Assembly (NCBI GenBank): GCA_001792895.1
Contig: MARA01000005.1
Coordinates: 1,674,001-1,738,000, forward strand
Source: Lentinus brumalis
Taxonomy: Eukaryota; Basidiomycota; Agaricomycetes; Polyporales; Polyporaceae
DNA: 64,000 nucleotides
Direction: 5' to 3'
Part shown: positions 33,035-47,350 of the stretch, piece after piece
Numbering within the stretch: the first letter of the stretch is position 1
How the letters are laid out: each line of letters opens with the position of its first letter
Notes under the pieces: generated by a model
What the model saw: only the letters and a program-made list of their open reading frames with translations
Databases searched by the model: none
What the model was told of the DNA's origin: nothing
Program-made: the position numbers and the translations under genes

Positions 33035-36000
33035 TCTGACTGCCTCTAGACGTCCATACCCGCCAGTCCATCGCTCTACAGTCGTCCCCCGGGCCCCCCT
33101 CTCGTGCCCCTGTCCTCTGCTTGTCGCATTTTCGCTCTGGAACCCCTCTGTCGATCCTTTGTCGATTTCTCCCCCAGTTTTGCTCGAAAATCCTCCATCT
33201 TTTCGTCGTCGCCCCCTCGCAACGTCACCCACCTACGCTCATGGCGCCGTCCGCCGCAACGTTCCCGAAGCTCACCAATCGCAATTACCAGCAATGGAAG
33301 CTTGATATGGAGGCCAGGCTTCGCACCTTTGGTGCCCTGCGCATCGTAAAGGGCGAGGAGACGAGGCCACAGTTTGCGCCGCCTCTGGACGCAGGTGAGC
33401 GTCGAGAACTTCGTGATTTCGATGGCAGGATGGACTTGGCTGCTGGGGAGATTTGGAACTGTGTGGAGAGGGAGCAGCAGACGCACCTGGAGTCGATCCG
33501 AGATGATCCTGGTGCGATGTGGAGGAAGCTGGAGGCCGTGCACATGCAGAAACGTCCCAGTACGCGTTTTAACACCTACAACGCGCTCCTATCCCTCTCC
33601 AAGGCCGAGGACGAGTCCCTCAGCACCCTCTCGACGCGAGCCTCACAGCTCAAGTCCGACATGAAGGCCCTCCGTCCCACTGGCTTCGATCTCGAGAAGC
33701 TGGACGATGAACTCGTCCTCATGGCTCTCATTCGTGCTCTCCCGGCTGAATACAACGCCCTCCGTCAGACCCTGCTGCTCGACGACTCCCTCACGCTCGA
33801 GAAGCTGCAAGACACGTTCGTTGCGCTCGAAAACCAGCCCGGACACCCCCCAGGAGTCGGCTGGTGCAGCTACTGTGAGTGCTGGTTGTGCTTCTGCGCT
33901 GCTATCCGTCTCGGATCTCTTCGCCGGCAGCAGCTAACTGGAACACCGACACAGGTGCTTCTGCACACATGACCCCTCACCGTCACTGGTTCCGCTCCTA
34001 CTCGCCGCACATCATCCCCATCCGTCTCGCCAACTCGCACATCGTCTACTTGGCTGGATTGGGGTCTGTGGTGTTTCAGCTGGCGGAGAGGGGAGGGGTT
34101 GTACCGCCTGCAGTTGTACTACACAACGTCTTGCATGTTCCTGCGCTTGCCAGCAATCTACTGTCCGTCTTCCACCTCACGCGTGAGAAGGGCTACACCG
34201 TCGAGTTGCGCGCATCGAGTGCGCTCTTCTACCATGAGGGGGAGCTGCGCTTCGAAGCCCGAGTCAACGAGCACAATGTCGGCTATCTCCTCGGCCACAC
34301 GGTGTCTCAGACGAAGAACGCGCTCTCTGCATCCTCTACTAGCGAGGAGGACGAGTCGCTGTGGCACCAGCGCTGCTCGCACGTCAACCTGGATGATCTC
34401 CGCTCGGTGATCAAGAAGGGTCTTGTCGTCGGCCTCGTTGTCCGCTCGAAGCGCAAGCCCGACCCTGTCTGCGAGCCCTGCCTTGCCGGCAAGCTCAACC
34501 GCCATGCTATCCCTCGTTTTGCGTCTCGGAAGTTCGTCCCCATCGCCCTGGTCCACACCGACCTTCCTCAAGCGTAAGAGCGACGCGTTTGCTGCGTTCA
34601 AGTCGTACAAGGCGTATGCTGAGACCTGTCTCGGTCTCAAGATCAAGGCTACGCGCGACGACAAGGGCGGCGAGTACATGGGCAAGGAGTACTCCGACTT
34701 CTGCGCAGAGCACGGCATCCAGCGGCAGCACACCGAGCCGGACGAGCCTCACCAGAACGGTGTTGCTGAACGCGCAAACAGGACGATGTCCGAGGGTGCC
34801 ACGGCTCTCCTCGTTCAGTCGAAGCTCCCTCCCTCGTTCTGGGGCCACACCGTCTCCACCTTCGTCCACACGCGCAACCGCATGCCTACTTCTGCGCTGA
34901 ACGGCGGCATCCCCTACACTGCGTGGAAGGGAGACGGGCGCAAGCCGGATGTCTCGTACTTCCGTGTCTTTGGCTGCTTGGCCTACGTGCTGGTGCGCAA
35001 GAAGGACTGCTAGGCACTCGAGCCACACTCCCGGAAGTGCATCTTCGTCGGCTACCCCGAGGGCACGAAGGCATGGCGGTTCTGGGACCCAGCTGCGAAG
35101 AAATTCATCATCTCTTCGCATGCTGTCTTTGACGAACGCTGTTTCCCTGGAAACTCGGCCTTCATCAACGTCTTCGGCCTGCCCCTCGACGAAGTGCACA
35201 TCCCCGGTGGTCCGGAGGACGCTGACGACGTCCCTGACGATGTCCCGGATGCGCCAGAGCTGCCTGATCAGGGGGGAGCGGATCCGGATGATCCGGCGCC
35301 TCCTGCGCCTCCTGCACCAGCCCCTGCACCTCATGCTCCGCGCGACGGCTCTCCTGCTCCGTCATCACGCGCTCCGAGCCCGCCTGCACCTCCGCAGCCT
35401 CCTGCACCTGCACCAGCCCCTCCACGCTCATCCGGACGCCCCTCCGCGCACGAGCATCCTGCACCCGCTCGAAAGCACCTCCCTGCTCGCTCGACGTGTT
35501 TCCAAGGCTCGCTCAATGACCGTGCCCTTGAACGTCGCAATCTTGTCCCTCAGCGGCTTCGCATCACCTCGCAATCCCCTGCCTTGACGCCCGAGCCTGA
35601 GGAACGCGAACACACTCCGCCGCGCGACTCTCCTTCACCGGACCCTCTCGAGGTTGCACCAGTCGACCCTGAGCCTGCCCATGTCCCTGCGCACCGTGCT
35701 CCAGCCTCTCCACCCGCTCCTGCGGCACGGACGATGAACTCGACCTCCTAGCGGACGGTCATGAGGATGCGTTCGAGTGCACACTCGAGGTGATGATGGC
35801 CGGCATTGAGCACGTCTACTCGGACGACGAGCTGGTTGATTACCTCTCGTACGACGATGCTCTGGCTGTCGCATTCGAGTCGGTGGTCGAGCACGCGTCC
35901 AAGGCGAGCCAGGAGCACTTCGGTGAGCCTCGATCCATCTCCGAGGTCATGAGGCTCGAGCCGGAGGAGCGCGAGCGGTGGCTCAAAGCTGCACAGGACG

Positions 36001-39000
36001 AGATCCAGTCCCTCGTCGAGAACGGCACATTCCAGCTTGTCCAGCTGCCTCCCGGACGCAAGGCCATCGGTTCTCGGTGGGTCTTCCGGGTCAAGCGCAA
36101 TGCTGACGGCTCGATTGAGCGGTACAAGGGTCGCCTTGTCGCGAAAGGCTTCTCGCAGCGCCCTGGTTTCGACTACAACGAAACCTTCGCCCCTACTCCG
36201 AAGTGGGCGTCGATTCGAGCCATCCTCGCCATCGCTGCACTCGAGGACCTCGAAATCGAGTCTGTGGACATCTCCTCTGCCTATCTCAACGGCGAGCTCA
36301 AGGAGGAGGTCTACATGAAGCAGCCCGAGGGCTTCGAGGAGAAGACCCCGAGTGGGTGTGGCGGCTGCGCAAGTCGCTCTATGGCCTCAAGCAGGCCGGC
36401 CGTTGCTGGCACGAGAAGCTGCACGAGGTCCTGACGAAGCTTGGCTTTGACCGGCTCGTCTGTGAGCACAGCATGTGGGTCTACCTGCGAGATGGAGTGC
36501 GTGTCATCATCCCTGTCTTTGTTGACAACATCACCATGGCAGCAAAGTCCAAGGACGCTATCCAGCGCGTCAAGGACGAGCTGCGCGCGCACTTCAAGCT
36601 CCGGGACCTTGGTCCGACGTCCTGGCTCCTCGGAGTCAAGATTGAGCGCGACCGCTCGAAGCGTTCCCTCTCCATCTCACAGAAGCAGTACGCACTCGAC
36701 ATCCTTGAGCGGTACGGCTTCTCAAGCTGCGACCCAGTTGGCACTCCAATGGACCTAGGTCTCCGCCTTAGCACGGAGATCAGCCCCAAGACGCCTGCCG
36801 AGGCCCGGGAGATGCAGGACATCCCGTACGGCTAGGCTGTTGGTTCGCTCTTCTACCTGGCAGTCGCAACTCGTCCGGACATGATCCGCACTGTTGGCTA
36901 CCTCGCTAGAACCCCGGGATGATGCCTCTTCCGGTACATCAAGGGCACGCTCGACTACAAGCTCACATACGCCCCTTCGTCGGATTTGGAGCTCTTCACC
37001 TCGTACACCGACGCGGACCATGCTGGCTGCCCGGACACAGGTCGCTCGACCTCGGCCTACGTTATCAAGATGGGCACAGGTGCGATCTCCTGGTCCAGTC
37101 GCCTCCAGTCCATCGTTGCGCTCTCCACCATGGAGACGGAGTTTGTCGCAGCGATTTCTGCAGGGCAGGAGATCCTCTGGCTTCGCAACCTGCTCACGGA
37201 GTTTGGGTGCGAGGTCTCCTCAGCCTCCAAGCTCAGGCCCAGTGAAATCTCGCCGGTATTGAGGAGGGTACCTACGTAGAATCTCGGGAAATGTGGGGAG
37301 CTGCCATAATTACACGGTCACGGGTCCTTAAGACGTCACGTCGCGTCTATTTCGGGCGCGCTGCGCTGATCTTCCCTCGACATGACGAGGCGACAGCGTA
37401 TGTCGCTGTGGTCATTGCTCCAGAGGATGTACCTACTCTACAGTGTCGTAACGACTTAATCCCACTCCTTTGTGCCATCCTCGTCTTGTGCGAGTTGTGC
37501 CGCTACTTCCTCCCTCTGGTCTCCCGCCTCCCGCCTCCATCGTCCCTCTATCTATCTGCCCCGCAATGTCCGCAAAGGGCAAGAATCCCCAAGGCGACGA
37601 TGCCCCGCAATTCTTCTGCGACTGCGAGGAGCACTGCGGTGGGGTGAGGAAGGCACTGGGAGCGACATTGTACCGCGAGCATGCGAAGTTCCGCACAAAC
37701 CCGCTCATGAAAACAATCAAGAGGTTCTTGGGCAAGGCTCTGGACATTCGCCAGCCCGCTTCGTTGTCTAATGCATCAGGAAGCACAAGCAATGCCAAGC
37801 GCAGGCGTGTCGAGGTGAGTAAATGCGCATATAGTGGAATAATTCCACACTATATGCACCCACTCTCACAGGAATCCACTGGCGATGGCCCATCCTCGGG
37901 AGCCCTCCTCTCTCGAGCCGCGGCGCGAGCCCGGAACCCAATGCGGCGCGACACTCGTCAGGCCCGCCCTCTCCTGGCGGTGACCAGGACCCGCTGCATC
38001 TGCCCGACTAGGACCTGCTGCCTTTGCCCGACGAGGAACCCCTTCCGTTTCACGACGACAATCATCGTGCAGACGAGCAGCCTAATCGGGAAGAGGAGGA
38101 GGAAGAAGAAGAGCCACCACCGTATGGTTGGTACAAGGCAGTGGGTGCACCCAAGATCATCCACCTCGAAGACTTGAAGACTGCGCAGGCGTTCGTGGAC
38201 GCGCTCAAGGGTGCGAAGCTCGCAGACTCGGGCCTTGACAAGAAGACAATCAAGCGCTTGAAAAATCCGCGTCGCAACTTCCCCAAGCTTGCGGAGAACC
38301 CTATCCTCAGGCTCGCGCTCCGACAATTCATCGACAACGGACACAGCGAGAAGGCCTACCGCAAGAACCGCCTCTCCACCATGGAGTTCAATCCAGGCGT
38401 CGAGCTCCCGACCCTGGAGAAGATTACGATCGATGAGAAACGAAGAGAATCGTCTTTTAGGTACGACGATTCCTGCCAGCGAAGGTAACGACAACTGATG
38501 TCCGTGGGAAAGTTGTTGGAACTCCGATAGTCAGTAGTAAGTGATTACATAAGCGCATGTAAGAACCAGGTAAGAAACTTTCTTATGTCCTGGAACCCCA
38601 GATTGAGGTTAGGAGTGCACAGCTTTAGGGTTGGCAGACGCTCATGCAGCTCTGTAGTGCAAGTCCAGCATGGTCCTGCTCATCCAACAACTCTGAGTGT
38701 TGCTTCATTTTTGTAGTAGATATAGAATGCAATATAGACTTCTAAGATGCTGTAAGGCAGACTTGTAGTTGAACTATGCTGCACTGCACTCTCTGTCTCT
38801 CTATCTACCCAGTACACATGATTATGCTGCAGCTTAGTGATGTGCTGAGCCCGGCTGGAAGCTGGTTTGTAGGCTCTCAAGCTGGTCATCTTTAAGCTGA
38901 GCTGGGCCGCTATGTCTATCATTCAGAGATGCTTCTTCAGTACTGCATCTGATGCCTATGACCACCAAGGTCTTAACTATTATGGTTTATGACAGACTCA

Positions 39001-40794
39001 GCCCAGAGCGCAACAATCTTTCACATGGGTCCAATTGTGAATGCCATTCAACTGCTTCCAAGATAGTTCTTATGGTATAGATGGGGTCAAGGTCAAGGAT
39101 GGTAAGGTATCAAAAAGCAGTTGCAGTTTGAAGAGCTCAGGCAGCAAACACACACACTGCCTGAGGGTGGTCTCTTGGGAGGTCCATCGGAGACAAGCAG
39201 AGATAACCTGAGAAGAGCTTGAGTAGTCTCAGAAGGGGTGTCCAAGGCCTGATGGACGTCCAGGGCTGTTGGAGGAGTACATCAGAATAACTTGTACGGC
39301 TGTGTGTCAGCATGTAGGATTATCCCAAGCACTAAAGCAAATAGAGGTCATCTCTAATAGTCTTGTAGGTGGGAACAGAGGCAGCCGCTCAGATTGCCAC
39401 CAGTACTGCCAGTGCTGGGGTGGTCGCTGGTGGTTGTGCCTGTTCAATGTTGGCTCTGCATCATCCTCTAACTGTCATCTGCATTGCTGGCGGCAGGCTC
39501 TCTGGTCAGGCTTTCCGAGGTACATAAATTGCATGGATCCATGCTTCTCTGTGTGTCTCTGGTGACACTGCAACAACCACGACTTGCGCTTACTCTCTGG
39601 CTGGTACTATAAGGCTAACTCAGCCCACACTTCATTGTATCTCGGCAGCCTACTGGTCTGATCCTAGGTCATGCTCTTTGTCCTGTGGCCTGCTGCACAT
39701 GCTGAGGGGTGCATCATGGTCTAGCTCTTGGCTTAGGTATGTATTGAAGGGGTTGGCTTGCCAGCCCACTTTGCAAGGTGTCTGCAATGTGCATACATCT
39801 TGAATCCAGGTGCCCACTTGTTGGCTTTGTGTAACTTGTAATATTCTCCTCGCTGGAGTCGTCGCAATGAGGCGTACATCTGTAGTCCACTCTGTATTGA
39901 ACATGGTCTATATAATTGCAATGACAGCTCAGGTGCTTCCTACCATGATATGCATGAACAGAGAGTGTCACCCGACCATAGTGCTAAGTATTTGGAATCA
40001 AGCTTCTGCTGGCTCGGGGGCCCTTTGAGAATGTCTCGACTCTCCCTTCACCGTGTATTTATTGCTAGCTGTATTGAGTTTGTCTCTGCCCCAGGGCCTG
40101 AGATGACCAGAGATAATCTCGCAAGTCCCCTGACGAGACCCTTGGGATCACCCATGAGACAAATTCCGAGATGATCTCCGGTTGTCCCGGATGCCCCTCA
40201 CGAGAGAACCTCCTCATGCAGTGACATAGACATATATAAAGCTGGACTTGCATCAAGCAGGTATCAAGCAAATATATGTACAGGCAAGGTACTACATAGC
40301 AGTCCAGAAGTAGAGTAACAAAGGCAGTAGTCTGGGCAATAACAAAGGTAAGAAAGGGTGATAGTAGCATAAAGTAACCAGAAGCATCACAAGTAATGGG
40401 TAAGCTTGTGATCTAATTGAATATCAATGGTTCTAGTGTGATCTGTTAGGACAAATGCTGCATGTCAGTCTCTGAATTGATCAATTGCAACCACTTATAA
40501 GACACTCATAATTATCTTGAGCTCACATCATCCAGCCAACTTACTCAACAGCATCAGCAATATGTTATTACTCTGTACTGTTAGTCACCATCTTACTAAA
40601 CTACTTACTGATCAACACCAGCAAATAGTGTCATCACTGTTGCCCTATTTGATTGCCAGTACCAAGCAATGACATCCATAACTGATGAGTGCAATTCATC
40701 ATATTGTTGACACATAAACAGCATAGTAACAGATCTAATGGGTGGTGGACTGACATTAGCCTCAGCTATGGGTCTTTTTGTTGGAGTCAATGAT

Positions 40795-41216
40795 CACCAC
40801 GGCATTGTTATCTGCTATAGTTTCCTTGTACCGCTCTAGTATCTGTCACAGTTGCCCCCATAACACCCACTTACCCACTGCATTATTATCTGCCATAGTC
40901 CTCCTTATATTGCTCTAGTATCTGGCAAAGTTGCCCTCAAAACACTCGCTTACCCACCGCATTATTATCTGCCATAGTCCTTCTTGTATTGCTTTGCTAT
41001 CTGCTTTGTTATCCCTCATAGTTGCCCTTGTTATGCCCACTTACCTGCTGCATTATAATCTGCCATAGTCCTTCTTGTATCGCTCTAGTATCTGTCATAG
41101 TTGCTCACATAACGTCCACTTACCCACTGCATTATTATCTGCCATAGTCCGCCTTATATCGCTTTGTTATCCACTTTGTTACCCATCATAGTTGCCCTCA
41201 TAACGCCCACTTACTC
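40795..41216 (+). repeat. Minisatellite of HEL copy 2
   Basis: Same roughly 80-bp unit and same order of unit variants as at 25845-26260, with few substitutions. Confidence 0.8.
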
Positions 41217-41656
41217 TATTGAGAACAAAGCCCACAGCTTGCCTGATTGCCGGTGTCATCCAAAACTACTGAATGCAATCCATCCAGTTATTAATCCCTA
41301 CTGATGATACTGATGCATGTTATTTGTGATAGACAAACTAGAGCCTCTGTTAGAAGTCCCCATATTGAAGTTACTTATCAGTTTGTAGAGCCATTGCCAA
41401 AACAATCCTAACAGCTTACAGTTTCAGATTGTCCGTCCCAATCGGGCAATTAAGCGCCGGAAAGCGCTGAGCTCGAAACTGCACCTTGTTGACTTTGTTT
41501 GGCCAATAGATCAAAAGACTGATAATAAATGTTGATAGGCAGACTTATAACTCAGTCTGTAGGTACTGTAGCACACAATAGAGACTTTGTTATCCTGTTT
41601 AAGTGCCGGGAATAGGATGGATTGCACTCATTAATACCAGATGATGCCATGCCCAT

Positions 41657-41766
41657 GCTTACAAATCACGGGCGGCAAAAACATGGCGGAAAGTGTTGTT
41701 GTGATTGTTATTATGACGTACGACGACACTTTTCCGCCATGTTTTTGCCGCCCATGATTTGTAAGC
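41657..41766. mobile_element. 110-bp fold-back element of HEL copy 2
   Basis: Same 40-bp inverted arms as at 26700-26809, at the same place relative to the HEL ends. Confidence 0.8.
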
Positions 41767-42331
41767 ATGGCTTGGCATCATAATTTGTAAGCAAGGCTTG
41801 GCATCATTCTAATTACAATCCATTCAAACTGCAATAGAGTGCCCTATTAACGCAGTTCTATGCCAAGTAAGCTTTATAAGTGATGTGCAAATGTTGTAAG
41901 CAGGGACTCTATCCGTCCTCTGAGTAATTGAGGTTGTTTATGTAAAGATAAGTACATGTTAATGGGATGGATTGCATCTATGTCTTCTGGATGTAAGTAC
42001 CAATGGACGCGCCAATAAGAACTGTTTGTATCACATCTCTCTCAATACTTATCCAATCTGGACGAATGTTATACCATTTGAAAGCTACAGAGAGCTCTAC
42101 AACATGGGCTGTGTTTGCAGCCATGTCAATTGATGTTTGTTTATGTGTTTATGGCATAAAGATATGTATCATTGGCACCAATTGCCCTCTACCAGTGAAT
42201 TCTTATACCAGGGCTCCTATAATACCTGTATCTCTATGCAGGTGTTATAATAATTATACACTGTGATACTTACACTATTCATGAACAGCAGAGAAAGTTG
42301 CATGCTAGGTTGTAACTAACATATTATCTAT

Positions 42332-45300
42332 CACAACAGTCAACGGACGAAGCGGTGTGGCCGGCCTCCTTCGACAGAGGGGCCACCAGTGCGAGTGTGT
42401 ACGAGGACCTCGATGAAGGAAGCGGAGGCACGGCCAGCCGCCTTCGCACGACGGAGGACTCTGCTGCCATGGGGCACGAGGTGGACGAGGCGGAGTCCTC
42501 CATCACGCACATCAGATGGAGACGTGTACAGGGCCTCAATCCGAGACCCGTGCTGGATCCCAGCAGACATCCCAGATCCTGGGATTAAACATGGACGATG
42601 TACGTCCTCGCTCGCGGAGTCCCGAGCTTGACGGGAGGCCTGTCCCCACGTCGCACGTGGGTTCTGCCGGCCAACAGTCTGAGGAGACGAACGACCTCAG
42701 AGATGGCCCAGCAACACAGAGCGATGGCTCTGCAGCTCCTGCTCTGGAGATGGATGTGGATGACCCAATGCAAGGCCCACCGCCCTCACCCACGAGACGC
42801 GTACAATGGCGCGAGGACACCCTCACCCGTAAAGAAGCACCGCGAATTGCAACGCTCAACATGAACGGCTATGGGAATCTTGTCAGAGATCACGAAAACA
42901 ATAAATGGGGCCGCATATACAAAGTACTGTCTGACCAACAACGTATAGGCATTCTCCGGCTCCAGGAGACGCACCTTACCGACGAGAGGAAGGCTGGCCT
43001 TCACAAGATGTTTGCAAGGCGCATTAAGATCTTCCATTCAGCACACCCGGATGCCCCAACCTAACGGGAGGGAGTAGCGATTGTAATTAATACGCACTAT
43101 CTCGATGAGTCCAAGGCCGAAGCTACTGAGATTATACCTGGAAGAGCTCTGCAGCTGTCAATTGAATGTCAGGGCGGAGACAAGCGGCACATACTGTGTG
43201 TCTATGCTCCAACATCTGATGGTGTAGAAGGACATAAGAGGTTCTTCAACGAGCTGGAAGAATATTATGAAACGCACCCAGCGAGCCCAAGCCACAACTC
43301 ATGGCAGGCGACTTCAACAATGTCGAAGACATTATCGACCGGCTGCCTGTCCAAGATGGCCCCGATACATCAATTATCGCCCTCGACAGGCTGAAACTAA
43401 GTCTTGGCCTCATGATTGCTGATGGCTGGCGTACGACGAACCCAACGGCGCGCGACTACACTTTCCACCGTGGGTCCGGACAGAACACTGTCTTCTCGAG
43501 GCTAAATCGCATTTACGTCAGTACTGATCTCTTCAATAATGCCCGAGACTGGCGAATATGCGAGCCCGGGGTAAAGACTGACCATAGTATGGTCAGCGTC
43601 CAGCTCACCTTGGATACGGCCCCGATAGTTCGTCCAGGCCGACCGATCTTCCCACTCGGGCTGCTGAAAGACAACAAACTAGCGAAGAGCATTAAGCAGA
43701 GAGGCATGGAAGCTCTGCATGAACTCACCTGCCTTGAAACCTCCGGGGTGCGGACAGAGGGCGCGAACCCACAAACTGTACTGCATAAATTCAAGGTCGA
43801 CACCATGCTGATGGCAAGAGACCGGGAGAGAGCGGTTGTACCAAAGCTGCTCCATGAGATCCGAGAACTCGAGTCGGAGCTGCGGAAGGTCAAGGCAGAC
43901 CGCACGATGTCGGAACAAGCGACACTTGAGGCGGCGGCTGCGCTAACAACACAGATCCGAGAGCTAAAGATGAAGAGATTCAAACAGCAGCAGCAGAATT
44001 CGAGGGCAACCCATAGACTATATGGGGAACACCCTACGAAGTACTGGTCGCAGTTGCACAAAGAGAGCGCACCTAGAGATGTCATTCCTGCCTTCGAGAA
44101 GAACCCTGAGAGGGGACCGTCGGAGGAAGCACGGTACGAGACGGACTTGGCCAAAATGGCGGAGATGGCGAGACGGCACCACAACCATGTTCAGCGCGAT
44201 GAGCCGAGTATGAAACCAGCGGATGAGCGTGAGCAGGATATCCGGACAGCCTTGAACAGCCTCAATGTGTCAGTATCAGACGAACAACGCCAGGAGCTGC
44301 GTGGCGAAATAACGTACGAGGAGTGCGAACTTTCCTTATGATTCTCAAAGAATGGGTCTGCTCCAGGTATGGACGGAATTTGCTTTGAACTTTGGAAGAT
44401 GTTGCACGCGAGGCACTCAGAGGACTCCCGCTTCCCTGACTGTCAGGATTTTGACATGTTGGTGCTGCTGCGAGCTGCCTTTGAGGATATGTGGACCCAC
44501 GGGGTGAGCGCAACTACTTCCTTTGCAGAGGGCTGGATTGCTCCCATCTATAAGGAGAAGGGAGAGCAGTCTAAGATTGTCAATTACTGCCCAATAACAC
44601 TCCTGAATACAGACTATAAATTGCTTAGCAAAACCCTGGCAGTCCGGTTAGCGGACATTGCTCCGGACTTGATACACAAGTTGCAAGCAGGCTTCGTACC
44701 TGGCCGTAAAATCCATAATCATACTCAATTAGCCCGGATGATGACCCTATGGGCTGAGAAAAATGGGGCTGATGGTGCGATAGTCGCACTGGACCAGGAA
44801 AAAGCATACGACAAAGTCGCGCACGACTATCTCTGGCGAGTTCTTCGCCAATTTGGCATTCCTGACGAATTTGTGAACCTAGTAGAATCCCTATATGCAA
44901 ACGCAAACACGTCAGTCATGATCAATGGCATTCTGAGTAGACCGTATCAGGTTTATCGGGGAGTACGCCAGGGCGACCCCCTCTCCTCCTTATTGTTCGA
45001 CCTTGCCATTGAACCTCTCTCGGCGATGATTTGACATTCAGACCTGACATGCCTCAGTATTCCATGCACCGGAGAAGTGCTCAAGGCTACCCTGTTCGCG
45101 GACGACATGACCGTGTATGTCTCGTCGACGACGACTTCGCCGTGCTCCAGTCGATCCTCGACACCTGGTGTTCGGCCGCAAAAGCGTGATTCAACCTGCA
45201 GAAAACAGAGATTATCCCAATAGGCTCCTCCGAGTACAGACAGAGAGTAGCGGATACATACCACTCGACAGGGAATTGGGAGAACTTCCCAACTAACGTA

Positions 45301-47350
45301 CATGTGGCCAGAGACGGCGAACCGGTACGAATTTTGGGTGCCTTCTTTGGAAATGAGGTTAACCAGATTGACCTATGGTCAACTGTACTCACAAAGATGG
45401 TCGCGATGCGACAGCCGTTGATGAAAGCGATGGCGCGATGGCGGAATGGCCATTCTACAGTCATCGGTAAGAAACATGTCCTACAAATGATAGTGGGGGG
45501 TATGACTCAGTATCTGATGAATGTTCAGCGTATGCCTGAGCCTATTGTTAAATGGCTCACGAAGGTCATGTGCAGCTATCTCTGGGATGACAAGCACAAC
45601 TCCCCAGTAGGGATGAGCCATGTCTGCCTGCCTGTAGAGTGAGGAGGCCTAAGTGTTCTGGATCTGCACGCCAGGAATGAGGCAATAGACATTATGTGGT
45701 TAAAATCATATCTCGACTTCAGCACGGAGCGTCCACTGTGGGCGTACCTAGCAGACGATCTCTGGCTAACCACGTCCCTAAGACGTGCAGACCACAGCAG
45801 TCTGACCTGCGTATCAATATGTTCCTGCAGGGCTGGAGTGTGTACCAATAATGGCGAGGCAAATGCACGTCGGTGCAGGGGTCTTCGTCGGCGGGAACCA
45901 AGCATTGAACAAAAGTCTGCGGCTCCTGGAAACGTTAGAACAGTCGAATCAGACTGAAGAGGCGGTGGCCACGCTGATGGCGGTGCGTCTGCCTGGCGAC
46001 TTCACTCGGGTCAGACACATCACAGACTCAAAGACGGTCATGGACTCGCTCACCAAATGGCATCGGAGGCATGAAGATACAGGGTATATCTTGCAGAGGA
46101 ATGCCCAGATTACCAAGGCTATCATGGCGCAGTTGAGAATGAGGAAAGCTCACTCGGTTTACAAGTGGGTTAGAGGCCATGATGGCCACCCTGGAAATGA
46201 GGCGGCCAATAGGTTAGCTGCGGAAGGGGCAGAGAAAAATGATAACGACGAAGTCTTGCTAGCAATTCCATCGGAGTATACACTCTCGGGCGCAAAACTG
46301 AACTGCATCACGCAGAAGCTCGCCTACCGTGTGATCAGAGCTCGGAAGGACGCCAAGACAAAAGCAAGACCACGCGCAGTCGCAAGTCTCGACATGATTG
46401 TAAGCGGTCTACAAGACTGATACGGCATCCAGCTGCACGAAGCGTCAATCTGGCACTCCCTACGCTCGAAGCATGTATCGCGGGAAGCCGCCCAGTTCAT
46501 ATGGATGTCTATTCACGACGGGTTCATGATCGGAACCCACTGGCTGAGGCCTAAGATGTCGGCCGAACTACAGCAACGAGCGCAATGTGCTTCATGCGGG
46601 GACCTTGAAAGCATGTCTCACATATGTTTCGACTGCCCGGCTAAAGGCCAGAGAACAATCTGGAAGCTTCTGAAAAGAATATGGGCACTCACCAAGCAAG
46701 ACTGGAAGGCCCCATGCTGGGGGACGGCATTTGGGGCGGCGTGTGTTGTGCTCAAAACGGCGGAGGGTGCGAGGAACGCGGACCTAGAGAACCTCTGGTG
46801 CATACTATGCACGGAGGCAGTACATCTGATTTGGAAGCTGAGATGTGAGCGGGTTATCCAACACGGTGGAGTGGAATTCACGAAGCGGGGATTACAAACC
46901 GTTTCTATGCTGCCCTTGACTCCCACCTGACTCTTGATAGATGTGTTGCAGCGATGGCAAGCAGCAAGAGAGCGCTTAAACCGGACGGCGTCGAACCAAT
47001 CTGGCTACCGGTCGTGAATGATCGCAATCTCTCCCGCCCAAGTGGGTGGTGCAGAGCGGGGTTTAGTGGGTATAAAGCGAGGGTGATGATGGGGGAGGCC
47101 GACTATGTCGGCCAATCCCAAATGATTTGCCTAACCTTTGAGTCCCACACTCAGTGCGTAATGCATTTCCCCGCAGTTTCTGGTGACGGTGTTATTCTTA
47201 TTGCATGACCCATCCGAGGTTCCAACCCCTCGGGCGAGTCGCCAAGTGCGCCTGGACAATACTCTCGACCATGAGCCACACAACAAGCCCCTCTGGGGAC
47301 CAATGTGGCCCGAGGCTAAATGCGCTCCTCCAAAAGAAAAACAAAAAAAA
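42332..47350 (+). mobile_element. Tad-like LINE (non-LTR retrotransposon), about 5 kb, with A-rich tail
   Basis: Interrupts HEL copy 2: AACATATTATCTAT (42318-42331) before and AACATATCATCCAT after (47350-47363) form a 14-bp target duplication with two transitions, and HEL copy 1 has the empty site (27365-27378). The element ends in an A-rich tail (AAAGAAAAACAAAAAAAA). Domain order endonuclease, RT, RNase H, cysteine motif fits Tad1/I-type LINEs of fungi. Confidence 0.9.
42516..46930 (+). pseudogene. LINE ORF2: APE endonuclease, reverse transcriptase, RNase H, zinc motif (decayed)
   Basis: Endonuclease at 42850-43650: IATLNMNGYG, GILRLQETHL, then VYAPTSDG and LMAGDFNNVED after a frameshift near 43285, with SDH-like TDHSMV. 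RT at 44340-45110: APGMDGI, GWIAPIYKEKG, LNTDYKLLSK, QAGFVPGRKI, VALDQEKAYDKV, VRQGDPLSSLLF and catalytic FADDM. RNase H at 45851-46230 (DSKTVMDSL, VRGHDGHPGNEAANRLA). A CxxC-x-H-x-C motif (CASCGDLESMSHICFDCPA) stands near 46590. In-frame stops: TAA at 43064 and TGA near 44341, 45034, 45189 and 45642; a frameshift near 45120. Copies its RNA at a nicked target by family; this copy is dead. Confidence 0.85.

Noticed and set aside
33018..33036. Fragment of a tRNA-Met gene
   Set aside because: Only the complementary 17 bases next to the LTR, with no cloverleaf around them; a primer-binding site fits.
35194..35751. Independent proline-rich gene
   Set aside because: In frame with the copia integrase upstream apart from a TAG at 35011; it is the linker between integrase and reverse transcriptase.
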